Positions 45,991-58,464 of a stretch of 64,000 nt of DNA are shown here, one piece after another; position 1 is the first letter of the stretch, and the number at the start of each line of letters is the position of its first letter. The stretch is taken from assembly GCF_034702125.1 (NCBI RefSeq), contig NC_085876.1, positions 23,419,807-23,483,806 on the forward strand. Direction: 5' to 3'. The translations under genes and the position numbers were made by a program. Below the pieces are notes generated by a model, which was given only the letters and a program-made list of their open reading frames with translations, did no database searches and was not told the origin of the DNA. This DNA is from Engraulis encrasicolus. Its lineage: Eukaryota; Chordata; Actinopteri; Clupeiformes; Engraulidae.

Positions 45991-46124
45991 TATTCATCGT
46001 GCTCAATCCTGCGTTGTTTGCACGCAGTAGCCCATCAGACAGATCGTTGGATGGGTACCTGATGTGTCGGAAACTAGCTGGACTTATAAAAACCTCAAAA
46101 TACCAGTCAAAGATTTTATTCACT

Positions 46125-47685
46125 ATGTCTAGTGATCACTTCATGTATTTCGCCTTCGGGAGCAACCTGTTGAAGGAACGGCTTCAGCTGAAAAACCCAT
46201 CAGCAACATTTTATTCTACCGGTCGACTGAAGGTATGTCACCTCACCAGCTTCACAAATCTTTTGTTTTCAACGCTGCACATTGCCATTCAAACTCATCC
46301 TGTCAACATGTTCTTTCTGTTGTTATTTTCATGGCTGTGTACCTGGTTTTGTGTGTCCAGGTTTGTTTTGTATTGTCTTGTTTTGTTTGCTATTGTCTGT
46401 TCTGTCTTGTGTGGGTTTGGGCACGAGTCTGATACATTATGAAGTTAATTAAATACAATTTCCCCACCACACCTCTTCAGGATTACATGCTGAGGTTTGG
46501 CTTGTGGGGAGAGAAGGTGCAGTGCAGGTGGAACGGTGGAGTTGCCACTATTGAGGAGAGCCCAGGTGCTGAGGTGTGGGGAGTAGTTTGGAAACTGAGC
46601 AATGACAACCTACCATCTCTAGACAAGTAAGTATGAACTTTTTTTCATTGTTTTGTTTTTAAATGTAGGTAAGTGTTCTGTCCAACTGGGTGCTGGTCAG
46701 AAAATGTAAGCTTCCTCGTTAGTTGTCAATGATGGCCTGTCCTGACTGACCCACCATCAAACCTGCTCAATACAATACGCTGAATGTTGATATTGACAGT
46801 CACCCATCAAAGCCTTTTAGCTGAAAGTTTATAGTCTATTCACTGAATTCCTCGGAAGCATATAAACACACCACCACAAGTTATGAAAGCTGTTTATTTC
46901 ACAGAAAACATTATCAGTCTCTCTGAACTGCCCATGTAGGAGAGGGAGATAATAGATGGATTAGGAACCTGTCAATTCTCTTCTTTCTCTCTCTCTCTGT
47001 CCCATATCTCTCTGAGTGCATATAGGTTTTTGCATTTAATGTCTATATATGCTATGTAATTTCGGCATGACTAAATGTTTTTAACTTCCTTTTTTTCCCC
47101 AGACAGGAGGAAGTGTACAGTCCCCTGCAGGTCACCGTGGAGACAGACAGTGGGACCTTGCTCTGCCGAACATACCAAATGAATGGCTTCTGCGCCTGCC
47201 TGCCCTCCCCCCAGTACAAACAGGTCAGCTGTTTGCAGAGTTACTTTGCAACAAAATAACTAAAGCTTGGGTTATACAGGAACCTTTTCGAAGTTGATTA
47301 TTACGTAATGGATGTCAACACAACAATAGTCCCTGTGTCCTTTTATCTTGTCATCACACCTCTGCTATGACTCGGGAGATTTTTTTATGTGTTTCCTTGC
47401 AGACAAACTGTATTCATTTTGAAGATGAGAGAACACATTCACAACATTGTTACTTATGACATTACACACAATCTTTCGTAACACATTAGTACTTGCCGTT
47501 CTGGTGTAGCAACACAGTTCTAATCGTGTCTTTGTGGGTTTTCTGCCCTTTTGAAGGTGCTGTGTCTGGGCGCCCAACAGAACGGCCTACCACCTCAATA
47601 CATCAAAGCTCTACAGGACTTGGAGACTAACAACTACAGCGGCCCATCGTCTATCATGGACGAGATCAAGATCGCTATGCACTAG
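46125..47685 (+). CDS. ggct: Gamma-glutamylcyclotransferase, four coding exons
   Basis: Cytosolic enzyme of the gamma-glutamyl cycle: converts gamma-glutamyl amino acids to 5-oxoproline and the free amino acid. Exons 46125-46232, 46481-46626, 47103-47223, 47557-47685; 504 nt, 167 residues (human 188). The signature YFAFGSNLL (residues 8-16) forms the substrate loop. WGVVWKLS and LDKQEEVY follow, with Glu87 in the place of the catalytic Glu98 of human GGCT. SPQYKQVLCLGAQQNGLP matches the C-terminal helix region. The ATG at 46125 gives the family-typical N-terminus; an in-frame upstream ATG at 45999 would add 42 residues. Neighbour znrf2 is tail-to-tail, as the two genes are close in human 7p14. 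Confidence 0.95.
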
Positions 47686-48025
47686 GCGGCCGGCAGTCAT
47701 GTTGCCTGTCTGACCTTTTGACCTTTTGTAAACCTTGCTCTCCATAGACATGTATAATAATAATATTAATCCATGTCTGTGGTCCCATCCCAAGGAAGCG
47801 TTAATGGTACTGTCGCCACTTCACACTGTGGTATTAATAGTACTGTTCGCCCCTTCACATAATTTTACATTCAGTGGACTTGGTACCCTACTGCAAAACC
47901 CAAAGTCTTATGGTGTTTTTCTTTTCTTTTTTTCTTTTTAAATATATACCTTAAACTAAAGGAAGGGATCTTGCTGGCCGTGGGTTGTACAAAGGTCTAA
48001 ATCACTGTTTGGGTATGCTGATATA

Positions 48026-49645
48026 CAGTCCCAGGAAAAAGTTTGTACACCCTTTGAAATTTCTTACATTTCTGTCAAAATTGATCATAAAACATGGTCT
48101 GATCATCCCGGAAATCTCAAGAAGGAACAGTCAGAGTCTGCTTTAATTAATTCCACCCAAACATTTACATGTTATCATATTTTTATTGGTCATAAGGCCA
48201 TAACATTCACAGGAGAGCAGGGCATAAGTAAGTACACCCTTGCATTAAGTAGGTTTTGACCCTCAGATAGTTGCAATATCATCAACCAGACTTGTCCTGT
48301 AGTTGCAGATCAGATTAACAAAACAATCTGTTTGTATCTTGTCTCCCTCTTCTTTAGAAAAATGCCTCTCGTCAGCAAGGTTTGTGGGATGTCTGGAGTG
48401 CATAGCTTTCTTGACTTCAGGCCATATACTCTCAATTGTTTTTTGTCAGGGCTTTGACTGGGCTATTCCAGAATGTGTATTTCATTATTATGAAGCCATT
48501 CTAAAGTCGATTTGCTTCTAAAGTATGGGCTGTTGTCACATTTCAGGAACCATACTCTTGTGTGCTTCAACTGTGTGACAGACTTTCTCCCGTTTTTTCT
48601 GTAAAATATCACAATAAACTTGAGTTAATTTTTCCACTGATAATAGCAAACTGTCAAGGGCCTAATGCAGCAAGGTAGCCGCATATAATGATGCTCCTGC
48701 CACCATACTCAGAAGAGGAGATGTAACCCAAGAATAGCTAAAAATGGGATTCATTCTGCCAATCTAAAACTAATGGGGTTTCTGTCCAAAAAAATATTGC
48801 TGGACCTTTGAGGTTTGCGAAAAAGCATTTATATGCTTCATAGAATTACTGCAAAATATTCTGTAGACCAACGTTGAAACCAAAGTTGAATTCTTCAGGG
48901 GAACACACAATGTCATGTTTGGAGGAGAACTGGAGAACCACACCTTCACCAAAACATCATCTCCACCTTTGAGTATGGTGGCGGGAGCATCATTATATGC
49001 GGCTACCTTGCTGCCTCAAGCCCTTTTCAGTTTGCTATTATCAGTGGAACAATGAACTATGAACAATGAACAGAAAAAAGTGAGGTAGTCTGTCACACAG
49101 TTGAAGCACACAAGAGGATGGGTGCTGAAATGTGACAACAACTCATACTTTAGAAGCAAATCGACTTTAGAATGGCTTCATAATAATGAAATACACATTC
49201 TGGAATAGCCCAGTCAAAGCCCTGACAAAAAACAATTGAGATTATATGGCATGAAGTCAAGAAAGCTATACACTCCAGACATCCCACAAACCTTGCTGAC
49301 GAGAGGCATTTTTCTAAAGAAAAGGGAGAGCAGATACATCCAGATTGTTTTGTTAATCTGATCTGCAACTACAGGAAACATCTGGTTGAGGTTATTGCGA
49401 CTAACTTGGGGTTAAAACCTATTGAATGCAAGGGTGTACTTACTTATGCCTTGCTGTCCTGTGAATGTTTACATCCTATGGCCAATGAAAATATGAAAAC
49501 TTGTAAATGTTTGGGTTGAATTAGTTAAAGCAGACTCTGGTTGTTCCTTCATGTGATTTCCAGGAAGATCAGACCATGTTTTATGACCAATTTTGACAGA
49601 AAGGTAAGAAATTTCAAAGGGTGTACAAACTTTTTCCTGGGACTG
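48026..49645. mobile_element. Fold-back Tc1-like element: two inverted 3' halves of a transposon
   Basis: The ends are inverted CAGTCCCAGGAAAAAGTTTG with TA on both flanks (48024-48025, 49646-49647). Arms of about 690 bp (48026-48723 and 48958-49645) are inverted copies. Each contains the C-terminal coding part of a Tc1 transposase in opposite directions: IIWHEVKKAIHSRHPTNLAD-like on the plus strand at about 49230-49305, its mirror at about 48360-48440. The 234-bp centre is plus-strand transposase (VWRRTGEPHLHQN, then FEYGGGSIII) with stops. No complete transposase. Confidence 0.88.
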
Positions 49646-49649
49646 TAGA

Positions 49650-50390
49650 CTGGATTTGGGTTTGGTTGTCTTTGCTTCCTGTCCAGGAAATGTAGTAAAT
49701 GCTGGTGGAGGAAAATGCCCTGTACCCTCATGAAAGAAGCGCTACATGTAAAGCATACTTGATTTTTATTTGTTTAGGGCTTTTTTTTTTTGCACCTGAT
49801 TATGTTAGTGGGTTATACTGTGTGATCCAGGCTGGACTCAAAGGCAGGTCAAGCAATGGCTCATTTATGTATAAATACATTTCATTTCAATAGTCCCTTT
49901 CAATACAAAAAGGGCGGAAATCTTACATTTCAAAGTGTGGAAAAGAGAAAAATAGATATGGGGGTATGACAAAAACAAACGTTGGACATCAGAAGTAAAA
50001 CTTCTAAAGTTTTTTTTACGTTAAAGTCTCTTTGCTGTCAATGGCTATGTTTATGGTGGAACACAATGCATTGGTGCAGTGCACCACAGCACTTCCCATG
50101 CCTGTGATTTGGGAATATCTGATTTTCCAGCCTGGGAATGTGTGCATAAAGCCACTACTGTATCACTATAGGAAATTATGTGACACACATTGTGCTCTGT
50201 AAAGGAATTGCATTTTTTTTGTTTAAACAAAAAAACATTGCCAATCAAATCCCTGATTAAGCCACTGTGGCTAGCTCAGCTAGAAAATGACTGAAGCTCA
50301 GGAAATAGATTAATTAAAAAAAGCAAAGTAATGCAATGCAATGAATGTACACGATGACACGACTGCACTGACACACAACCTTTTGTGTAC
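49650..50390. other. Intergenic between ggct and znrf2, no gene seen
   Basis: No coding or repeat feature recognised. It includes the probable end region of both convergent transcripts. Confidence 0.5.
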
Positions 50391-50397
50391 AGCTAAC

Positions 50398-52452
50398 TTT
50401 ATTTGAACCGTCATCAGGGTCAAGGTATAGAAAGGAAACAGAAACAGCTGTAGCAGCTCACTTGGGAGATTCAATACGTCAAAATCTCAATCAAGTTTCA
50501 GAGCACTGTTATTAATGCTTCCTGTGTTATTATGACTAACAAAGGATATCTACCTTTGCAGACCCCTTGTGCTCCATATAACTGAAAGACACTGATAGAT
50601 AGAACTACAGTACAACATGAGAAATTAACAGTGGTCAGAAAATAGTTTAAACAGCATTCTGTTCACACATCACAGTCATCATGTCATCTAGGCCTACTAT
50701 TTGCTGTGTACTGTGTTCAATCAATGATTGCTTTTTTTGCAGATGTACATATCTCTTTTTTAATTTATATACAAAAGTTTGAAATCTGTGGTGGACTCTG
50801 ATTAAATAACTAAAACAGAAGGTTTGTGTTCTTCTTTGGTTTGTCTCTCTCATAATCCCCCCCCCCAAAAAAAAAAAACATACACAAAAATATACAAGAT
50901 GTGTATGCAGCAGCATTATTTCTCACAGCAGAATGGCACTTCTTTCATACCATAGGGTGCAAATCAATGTCCTTCCTCCCCTCCTATACTTTCAAACAAC
51001 GCATCGCGTCTCTCCCCTCTTCGATATCTGATTGCAAAGGAGAGAATATATTCAGCATTATGTTTTTGTAAGATGTTGGGAAAAAACCCTCCGATCATCA
51101 ATGACATCAAGCCTTGTTTCACAAGGGCAAAGGAAAGGAAAGGAGGCATGATATTGATTTGCGAACCTCATGTCACATAATCTAGCCAAGGATGGTCAAT
51201 GTTGTCTATGGGTGTGGATGTGTGCTCTACTCAGTTACAGTACTGATAAACAGTCAGCGTAAAGCAATGCCATGGTCATACCCAGGGTTCAATTTGAAGG
51301 TGGAACTTCTGCCCTTCTGATTTTTACATTTTACATTTTTGTTGGACATTGATTTCACGAGGACAAGTGCAAGTCCATTGATGTTGCTTTAAATCTTAAA
51401 AAAAAACAAAAAACATTCCACTCCCTTATTTTTTGACAAATCGTACCTTGGTCAAACCTGTCATATCGTCAAATCAATGTGCTTCAAAGACCTCCCACTG
51501 CTAATTATACTACTACAAGACATTGGAAATCCTCTTCATTTAATCATACAGCCACATTCACATCAGTTATGTTGGCAACAGTGATTCACACACAAAAGAG
51601 TTCTGTTTGTATCTAATGACAATAGGTACATCTTTCCCTGATTACGAGTCCTTGTGTGGCTGTGCCCTTCATGCAAAAAAGTAGTAGACAGACTATCAGG
51701 GCACTACCAGACGCTATCTTCTCGTCCATGATCAAAAGTGGTTTGAAACATTCATTAATTGGCTGGTCATGCCCTGGCTTAGACCAATCAAGAGTTTCAT
51801 TTCAGTCCCTTTCGACCCCCTCTGATGGTCAGTTCAGTGGCCAGTTGACCAGTCAGTGATTATGTAGCCTTGGCCATGGCTATGGTCATCACAATCTTCA
51901 CAGACACTACAAAGACTTGAATGTGTGAAATGAAGTGGATTCAGAGGTGCGTTTCTCGAAAGTGCAGTTGTTAGCCAGTTAGCAACTTGGGTGGTTGCCA
52001 ATGGGAAATTGCATTGCAAACAACATAGTAGCTAACGTAGTTAGCAACTATGGTTTCGAGAAATGCAACCCAGATGCGGGAGTACATTACCAAAACAACA
52101 AAAAGAAATGGCTTTGGATTAACTTTACTAAAGGGGGTGGTAGGATTTCCCCCCTCACCCCATTTTTGGCACTGTTTCGGGAGCACTGAAGCCTCTTTGG
52201 TTTGATGCGACTCATGAACAGGAAGGAGGGCTATGGACTTCACAAGCTCCCGGTCTTCCTCAGGTGTAAGTGGAGACGATTCTCTGCTCTTCTGAAAATT
52301 TGAACACATTTAAAAAATATATATCTGTATAATAACAACAACAATAATAATAATAATAATATAGTTAGTATCTTTACAATGTAAAATGTTTCAGCATTTA
52401 TTTTTTTATATCATTCATGCAAATGCAGATTTTTACCTTTTAATTCTCTGAT
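50398..52452 (-). promoter_or_regulatory. znrf2: znrf2 3' UTR with polyadenylation signal
   Basis: Minus strand downstream of the stop codon. An AATAAA reads on the minus strand at 50403-50398. A UTR of about 2 kb is in line with other ZNRF2 genes, but the end is inferred. A small palindromic MITE (51947-52069) lies within it. Confidence 0.5.
51947..52069 (+). mobile_element. Palindromic MITE with TTTCTCGAAA ends
   Basis: Left GTGCGTTTCTCGAAAG and right TTTCGAGAAATGCAACC are inverted, as are GTTAGCAACTT and GTTAGCAACTA-type inner blocks. About 123 bp. Confidence 0.65.
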
Positions 52453-52601
52453 TTAATCTGACGGGTGTTCTGGACACGATCGGTTGACTTCAAACCACTC
52501 GTCTATGCATCTGTAGCACAAAAGAAGAAAATGAAAAAGCTTCATAATGTTTCGAAATCAACACAACAACGATATACAGTAGAACAGTAAATCATCTAAA
52601 A

Positions 52602-52659
<58 letters not shown>

Positions 52660-54885
52660 CCAAACCGAACAGTTGTTGAGTATCATGTAACCATCATAGA
52701 ACAGTTGAGTAGTTTATGGTCTGCAAAAACCTGGCCCAGTAGTGAGCCAGGCTAAGTTCACTTTAAGGAAGTGGTAAATCATCTAATAGAAGAGCCTGCA
52801 GTCCTGTGGGCTGCAGACACCTGTGGGCCATCTATTATCGAGATTTACCACCCCATGTACAATATATTAACTTACCGGTAGTCAGGCTCACCCCTTAACC
52901 ACATTCCTGAAATAGCCCCAGGGTCTTACCCTTTATGATAAATGCAGAGGCAAGGCAGACGGGCGATAGTGTCCCCCTGCTCCATCTCCTCCAGGCATAT
53001 TGCACACTCCCCAGCATCCTTACTCAGCACATCCTCTGTGGGCAGAAAAAAAAAACAATATACAGGTCACTCACTCTCCAGCAGAGTTATATGAATTATA
53101 GTTAGAAGTACTCTTAAAGATGTAATTACAAGACTAGTGGTATGATACTACAAAGTTGAAACCATGCAATGGCATACTACTAGCAGAGAGAGTAGAGAGA
53201 GAGAGGTTCCATTGGCCCATTGTTTCCGGGTTCTATTATTGCAAGGGGGAGGGGGGGGAATCCCCCTTTAGGCAGACCTAAGCAGACCTAAGGACTGTTC
53301 TATTCAATGCTAGGAGTATTATGACACGCCCCTTTAGGCAGACCGGAACCTGGTCATGTTAGGTGCCCATAGCAACCTATTACATTGGCATATCTCTATA
53401 TACTTAAAGAATCTCTGCTACTAGTGTTGTAATTACATCTGTAGTACGCAGTACTTCTATTTCTACTTTAGACAACTCTGCTTTCCATCACCCTGCATCC
53501 AATCATATGTACGTCCTCTGCCAGTAAGAGAACGCCCAGCTCAAGAACTCTCGCAGGTGAATGTACTGAACACAATGTTCCAACCTGTGCTTGGTTTCAA
53601 CCAACACCTAAAAAGGTGTGTAGGCAGAGGTAAATGAGGCCTCTTCAAAATCACCACCCCAATGCAGCCAGATGAGGGCGCTAACAACACTGATAGCTTG
53701 TAACATTCAAAGGTTGGCCCTGTCAGTCCTCAAAATGGAAGGATAGGCTAGCCCAATTCTCCTACTCTCCTACTCTTCAACCACTCTTCCATCTCTCTAG
53801 TAACACGTCAGACTGCTGTATGTGGTGAGGCTCTGACAACGTCAATAGCTCTGGCAACAGCACATAGACGACCCAAGACCTCTACGCCTCCAAGAATGCT
53901 GTGAAGCACCTGCTTCTTCATACTGTAAGGGTTCATTCACAACTAGTCCCTTTCAGTCAGATCAGTGAACTCAGACCTGTGACTCATCATTTTCTGTGCA
54001 TACTGTATGTGAGTCGTGCTCCAAACTGTACCCAGAGCCCTTGGAAGTGAACCATCCAGAGACCTTTCCTGAAGTGGTCTTCTTAGTACGCTTTGCTTAT
54101 GAGTCCTGATAAGTTACACTTGTGACTAGGTGTAATCACTTAAGGAGAGCTTAAGAGGACAGAGTGTGATCAAAAAGAGGACTGACAGACTATAAAAGTA
54201 TAACTTGGACCAGAAAGAGCATCCGGTTCTTTTTGTAATACACTCACAATATGAACAAACACAGAACTGAGTTATTTTGCTGTTGGTTCACTGTTTGGTC
54301 CACTTAAAGGGGTATGCCTCTACGTATTTTGGGCCTTAATACAGTTAAAATCGTTGGCTGGGGTTTATAAAGGTGGTAAAGTGTCTTATTTTTCATGTTA
54401 AGCGTTGTCTTGCTTTAAGACAAGTTAAAGGAGGGAATATGTCGCTAAGTTAGTGAAAGTCAATGGATCCGTGTAGCATTGTAGCAAGAAGCAATTGAAG
54501 CAAGACAACGCTTAACATAAGCTAAAATAAGACACTTTACCACCTTTATAAACCCTGGCCAACGATTTTAACTGTATTAAGCCCCAAAATAGTGGCATAG
54601 CCCTTTAAAGGGTACCAGGCATTGAGTTTGGTTCACTTAAAGGGTACCAGGTGTGAAAATACCAGCAGTAGCACTGGCAAAGTGTAATTACACTACCAGG
54701 ACCACATCAATTACAGAAAACAGCGTAAAAAAAGGGCTTAAATCTATCTTCAGATTATGTATCAGTCGAGAAGAGATTTTTTTTTGAAGGGAATGAAATG
54801 AAACTAGCCAGAGTAAATCTCGTTAGAAGCTTATCTGACAAGTACTGCCGGGAAGTACCAAAAATCCATTCCGATATCACACACA

Positions 54886-54954
<69 letters not shown>

Positions 54955-56129
54955 GCACACACTTTAAGGCCCTGCTCTTCAGGTAAACAGAATGAAATTA
55001 TTTTCTGTTAAGGTTACATAAAATCTGATCGTGATATGTTATGTAAACAGTAGGGATTGGGTGCAGCAGTCAAGACTAATAGAGTGGGGGGTGTGTGTTA
55101 CTTGGGGCTTTTACCAAGGCTGTTTCAGTCAGAGCTCAAAATTGTGATGGTAAGTATTCATGAAAAAGGTAACATTTATGAGAATGGGCAGCATGACTAT
55201 TACACAGTGCGCCAAGTCAAAGAGGGTGGTTGTGAACGATTACTTTAAGTGTTTGTGTATCCATTTGTACATTGGAAGTGGGCTGAACAGCTCAGGGGTC
55301 GGGAAATGACCCAGGCCGGGCATCGAACCCAGGTCGCCCGCGTAGCAGTCCAGTGCCCAGCCGTTAGGGCCACAGCTGGGCCAGGGCATCGTTTTTAACA
55401 GTTACTTGTGTACTGTAAAAGTACTATATTAGTGAATTCAGAATGATTAAACATGGTATTTCAGCCATTATACGAGGGCATGTCTTGGTATGTTGCTTAT
55501 GTGATTGTACTCTTTCGCTCTAGCTTGCCACTCGGGGCTCAAACCCACAACCTCATAGCAACAGTTCGGCATGTGAGCAAACAGGTACAAAACCACTGAG
55601 CTAAAGGTCTAGGCCAGTGTTTCTCAAAGTGGGGCGCGGAAGTATTGGAGGGGGGGCGCGTGAAGTCAGAAGGTTTTTCTTTTTTAATACTTTTCTGCTT
55701 TGCCATTAAGTCAACACATTCACTTTACAATCACAATATATTCATTAATTTATTCACTAATATTTAGAGAACATCATAGGCCATCTACGTGTATATTAGG
55801 CTCTAATAAACTTTACGAAGGCCTATTTATTTGTATTTTCGTAACCATTTTGCTAGAGGGGGGCACAGACAGACACCCTTCCTCTGAAGGGGGGAATGGC
55901 ATGAAAAGTTTGAGAAACACTGGTCTAGGCCAATAGCTCATAAAGGCTATCACATCCGTATCAGATTTCAGGAGGGACATTTACTAAGGTTTTACCACTG
56001 AACTCTGCTAGCTGGCATCTGTTATACACTTACCATTATATGAGAGCCTGGGCTTGGTGAGACACATGACAAGGTGCAGGTCCATCTCATCAGATGTGAC
56101 AAACTTGGAGCACACCGGGCAGTGGAACC
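52453..56129 (-). CDS. znrf2: E3 ubiquitin ligase ZNRF2, 3' three coding exons (first exon outside the window)
   Basis: Membrane-associated RING E3 ligase (N-myristoylated in the family; acts at endosomes/lysosomes and on the Na/K pump). Minus-strand exons in order: 56129-56034, 53035-52930, 52510-52453. The first encodes FHCPVCSKFVTSDEMDLHLV and MCLTKPRLSYN, the ZNRF zinc finger. The second has EDVLSKDAGECAICLEEMEQ and ARLPCLCIYHK, the third CIDEWFEVNRSCPEHPSD and stop; together they form the RING (CxxC...CxCxxH...CxxC-like). The 5' exon (MGAKQS start, Gly/Ser-rich) is not found up to 64000, so the gene is cut by the window edge. CPVCSKFV and linkage to ggct favour ZNRF2 over ZNRF1. The acceptor of the first exon here abuts a (CT)n array. 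Confidence 0.93.
52604..52656 (-). repeat. (GA/CT)n in znrf2 intron
   Basis: TC array on the plus strand, between the second and third exons described. Confidence 0.95.
53185..53417 (+). repeat. Interspersed repeat of about 230 bp, copy 2
   Basis: Nearly identical to 13552-13772, with an extra GCAGACCTAA repeat. It is flanked by CTACTAG on both sides, so it looks like a mobile element with a 7-8 bp duplication and short AGAGA ends. Confidence 0.75.
53420..54300. other. znrf2 intron, no feature seen
   Basis: Complex sequence with no supported gene or repeat. Confidence 0.5.
54308..54604 (+). mobile_element. TTAA-flanked palindromic MITE, 297 bp
   Basis: TTAA on both sides (54304-54307 and 54605-54608). 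Ends AGGGGTATGCC and GGCATAGCCCT are inverted, and the arms stay inverted for about 110 bp (ACAGTTAAAATCGTTGGC, AAAGGTGGTAAAGTGTCTTA). TTAA targets indicate piggyBac or Kolobok. In a znrf2 intron. Confidence 0.88.
54881..54957 (+). repeat. (CA)n microsatellite
   Basis: CA array with AAACA interruptions in a znrf2 intron. Confidence 0.95.
55295..55390 (-). mobile_element. SINE head fragment
   Basis: Minus strand: CCTAACGGCTGGGCACTGGA and GGTTCGATGCCCGGCC, tRNA-like boxes as in the SINE at 62322-62475. Confidence 0.55.
55615..55922 (+). mobile_element. hAT-like MITE, 308 bp
   Basis: Ends CAGTGTTTCTCAAAGTGGGG and AAGTTTGAGAAACACTG. Perfect 8-bp duplication GTCTAGGC at 55607-55614 and 55923-55930. 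In a znrf2 intron. Confidence 0.92.
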
Positions 56130-56131
56130 CT

Positions 56132-56212
<81 letters not shown>
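56130..56212 (-). promoter_or_regulatory. (CT)38 array serving as the pyrimidine tract of a znrf2 acceptor
   Basis: On the minus strand an uninterrupted (TC)n runs into TTTGCAG and the exon starting at 56129, leaving only about six bases between array and exon. Confidence 0.8.
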
Positions 56213-56216
<4 letters not shown>

Positions 56217-57202
56217 CATCCCAAACAAAGTCAACAATGATAATAAAACATTTAAGCTTATGCCTTATGACATAATGTTTATGACTCGTTCTTGACACTG
56301 TTTTGACACTGATATGACACTGTGGTGTCATGTGTATGACGCCGGCGTCAAGTTAAGTGTTACCCAGAATTGTAAAAGGGGCAGTGTCTTAACACATGAT
56401 GCACCCCTCAGAACCCCATATATAAATATTAATTAAAATAATATAAAAATAATAATATGAATCTATAAATATTATACACATTTAAAACATCGTTGGTATC
56501 CAACACAAACCTTACACAATAAGCATCCTCCGCTTACGCTTCAGTCTAGAACTTTGAAAGGCGGTGCTTATGCTGGAACCAACTTCCTGTCCAAATTAGA
56601 ACTGCCCCAACAGTATCTTCTTTTTAAAAATAAATTACTAATAAATAACAGTTTGATTCTCATTTACCTTTGGTGATAGTTAATTCATCTACTATCTATA
56701 ACACAATATAATGTGCTATATAAGTAATTTTGATTGATTGATTGAGTGATTATTTTTAAATACTACTCCTGGTTAGTGGAACTCTCATTCCCCTTACTAA
56801 AGACTGTGATTGGACGTGACAAATCTGTGTTTGTTTCATGGAATTGCTTAGGACCGGAAATGCTGCAAATGGAGAAGCCTACCCCACGTGGCTATAGACT
56901 ATGTGTGTGACGTGACTATTTTGGTTGTAGTTCCAGACAAGCAGCTTTGCTGGATGAATGACCCTCAGACATCACAGCAGGGACAGGTAGACTATAGTCT
57001 AGTCTTGTCTATCCCTAAGAACTTGATGAACTGTGATTGATTGTTCTATTGAACCACATGACAGAGAGAGCGAGAGAGAGAGAGAAAGACATGGTGGCAA
57101 GAATGTGGGATCTGCATTGCATGCATTGCAAAAATTGGGTGTTGGGTCTTTAAACTTGTGGCTTGGAGGGTGAAATGCAAAGTTCCACAAAATAATCTAG
57201 CA

Positions 57203-57290
57203 GTCCAGTCAAAAGGAACTCACATACCACTGAAAATTAAAGGGGTTTTTCTTGCCTCAGTGGTGTTCAAGTTCCTTTTTGACTGGACTA
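57203..57290 (+). mobile_element. Small palindrome, probable MITE
   Basis: GTCCAGTCAAAAGGAACT at the left and AGTTCCTTTTTGACTGGAC at the right, with inner CCACTGA/TCAGTGG, flanked by TA. About 90 bp. Confidence 0.6.
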
Positions 57291-57432
57291 TTATGATGAC
57301 AAAAGCTGTGTGGCAAAGGAGGTTAAACGTTACAGGGCCATAAAAAGAGGACCTTAGACATAAACCAGAGGCTTAGTTATTCATTTCACCTAATTTACAA
57401 CCAAGCTCGTCTAGAAAACAAAGAACTGACAA

Positions 57433-57433
<1 letters not shown>

Positions 57434-57520
<87 letters not shown>
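57434..57520 (+). repeat. (GA)n microsatellite
   Basis: GA array in znrf2 intron 1; Ser-Leu open frames on the other strand are artefacts. Confidence 0.95.
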
Positions 57521-57523
<3 letters not shown>

Positions 57524-57869
57524 CAAAATTCCCCGAAAGTGTAGACATGTGGTGGTTCTTTTCTAGGCTAAATCTCAATGAAGAAACTATGGCCGCCTCT
57601 GACAACCAGAGGTATATTCCCCAAACATTGTAAGTAAGTTAGCTACTACCATATTGACCATTTGAGGCATCCAAATGTAATCACTTCTATCATAGTGTGT
57701 TCACACATGAGATGGTGCAAATTCATCCACCACCTGTTCAAATCACACAAACCAAAAAGTCGGTCAACAAATCTGTTTGTTGTTGTTGAACGTTAATTTA
57801 CTGCGAGTCGCTAATGAGCTTAATGTGTGCATCAACCACTCAGTGGCTTTGTAAAGAAAACATTTGTCA

Positions 57870-58270
<401 letters not shown>

Positions 58271-58464
58271 CAGAGACGTGCATGCAATGCACATAAACAC
58301 GCATGCATGTGTGTGCGTGCACATGCAAACACACCTGTTTACCAGGGAAGCTTGGACTGAGCAAAGATTAACAGGGAGGACGGCAGAAGCAGGTCGTCCA
58401 GGCAGGCAGGGCAGGCCCATGTGAAAGTAAAGTCCAAGCACTGTGACACGCGCTCGCTGGGATT

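Noticed and set aside
46235..46442. Plus-strand frame in ggct intron 1
   Set aside because: Begins within the donor region and reads intron; the conserved exon 2 is joined in another frame.
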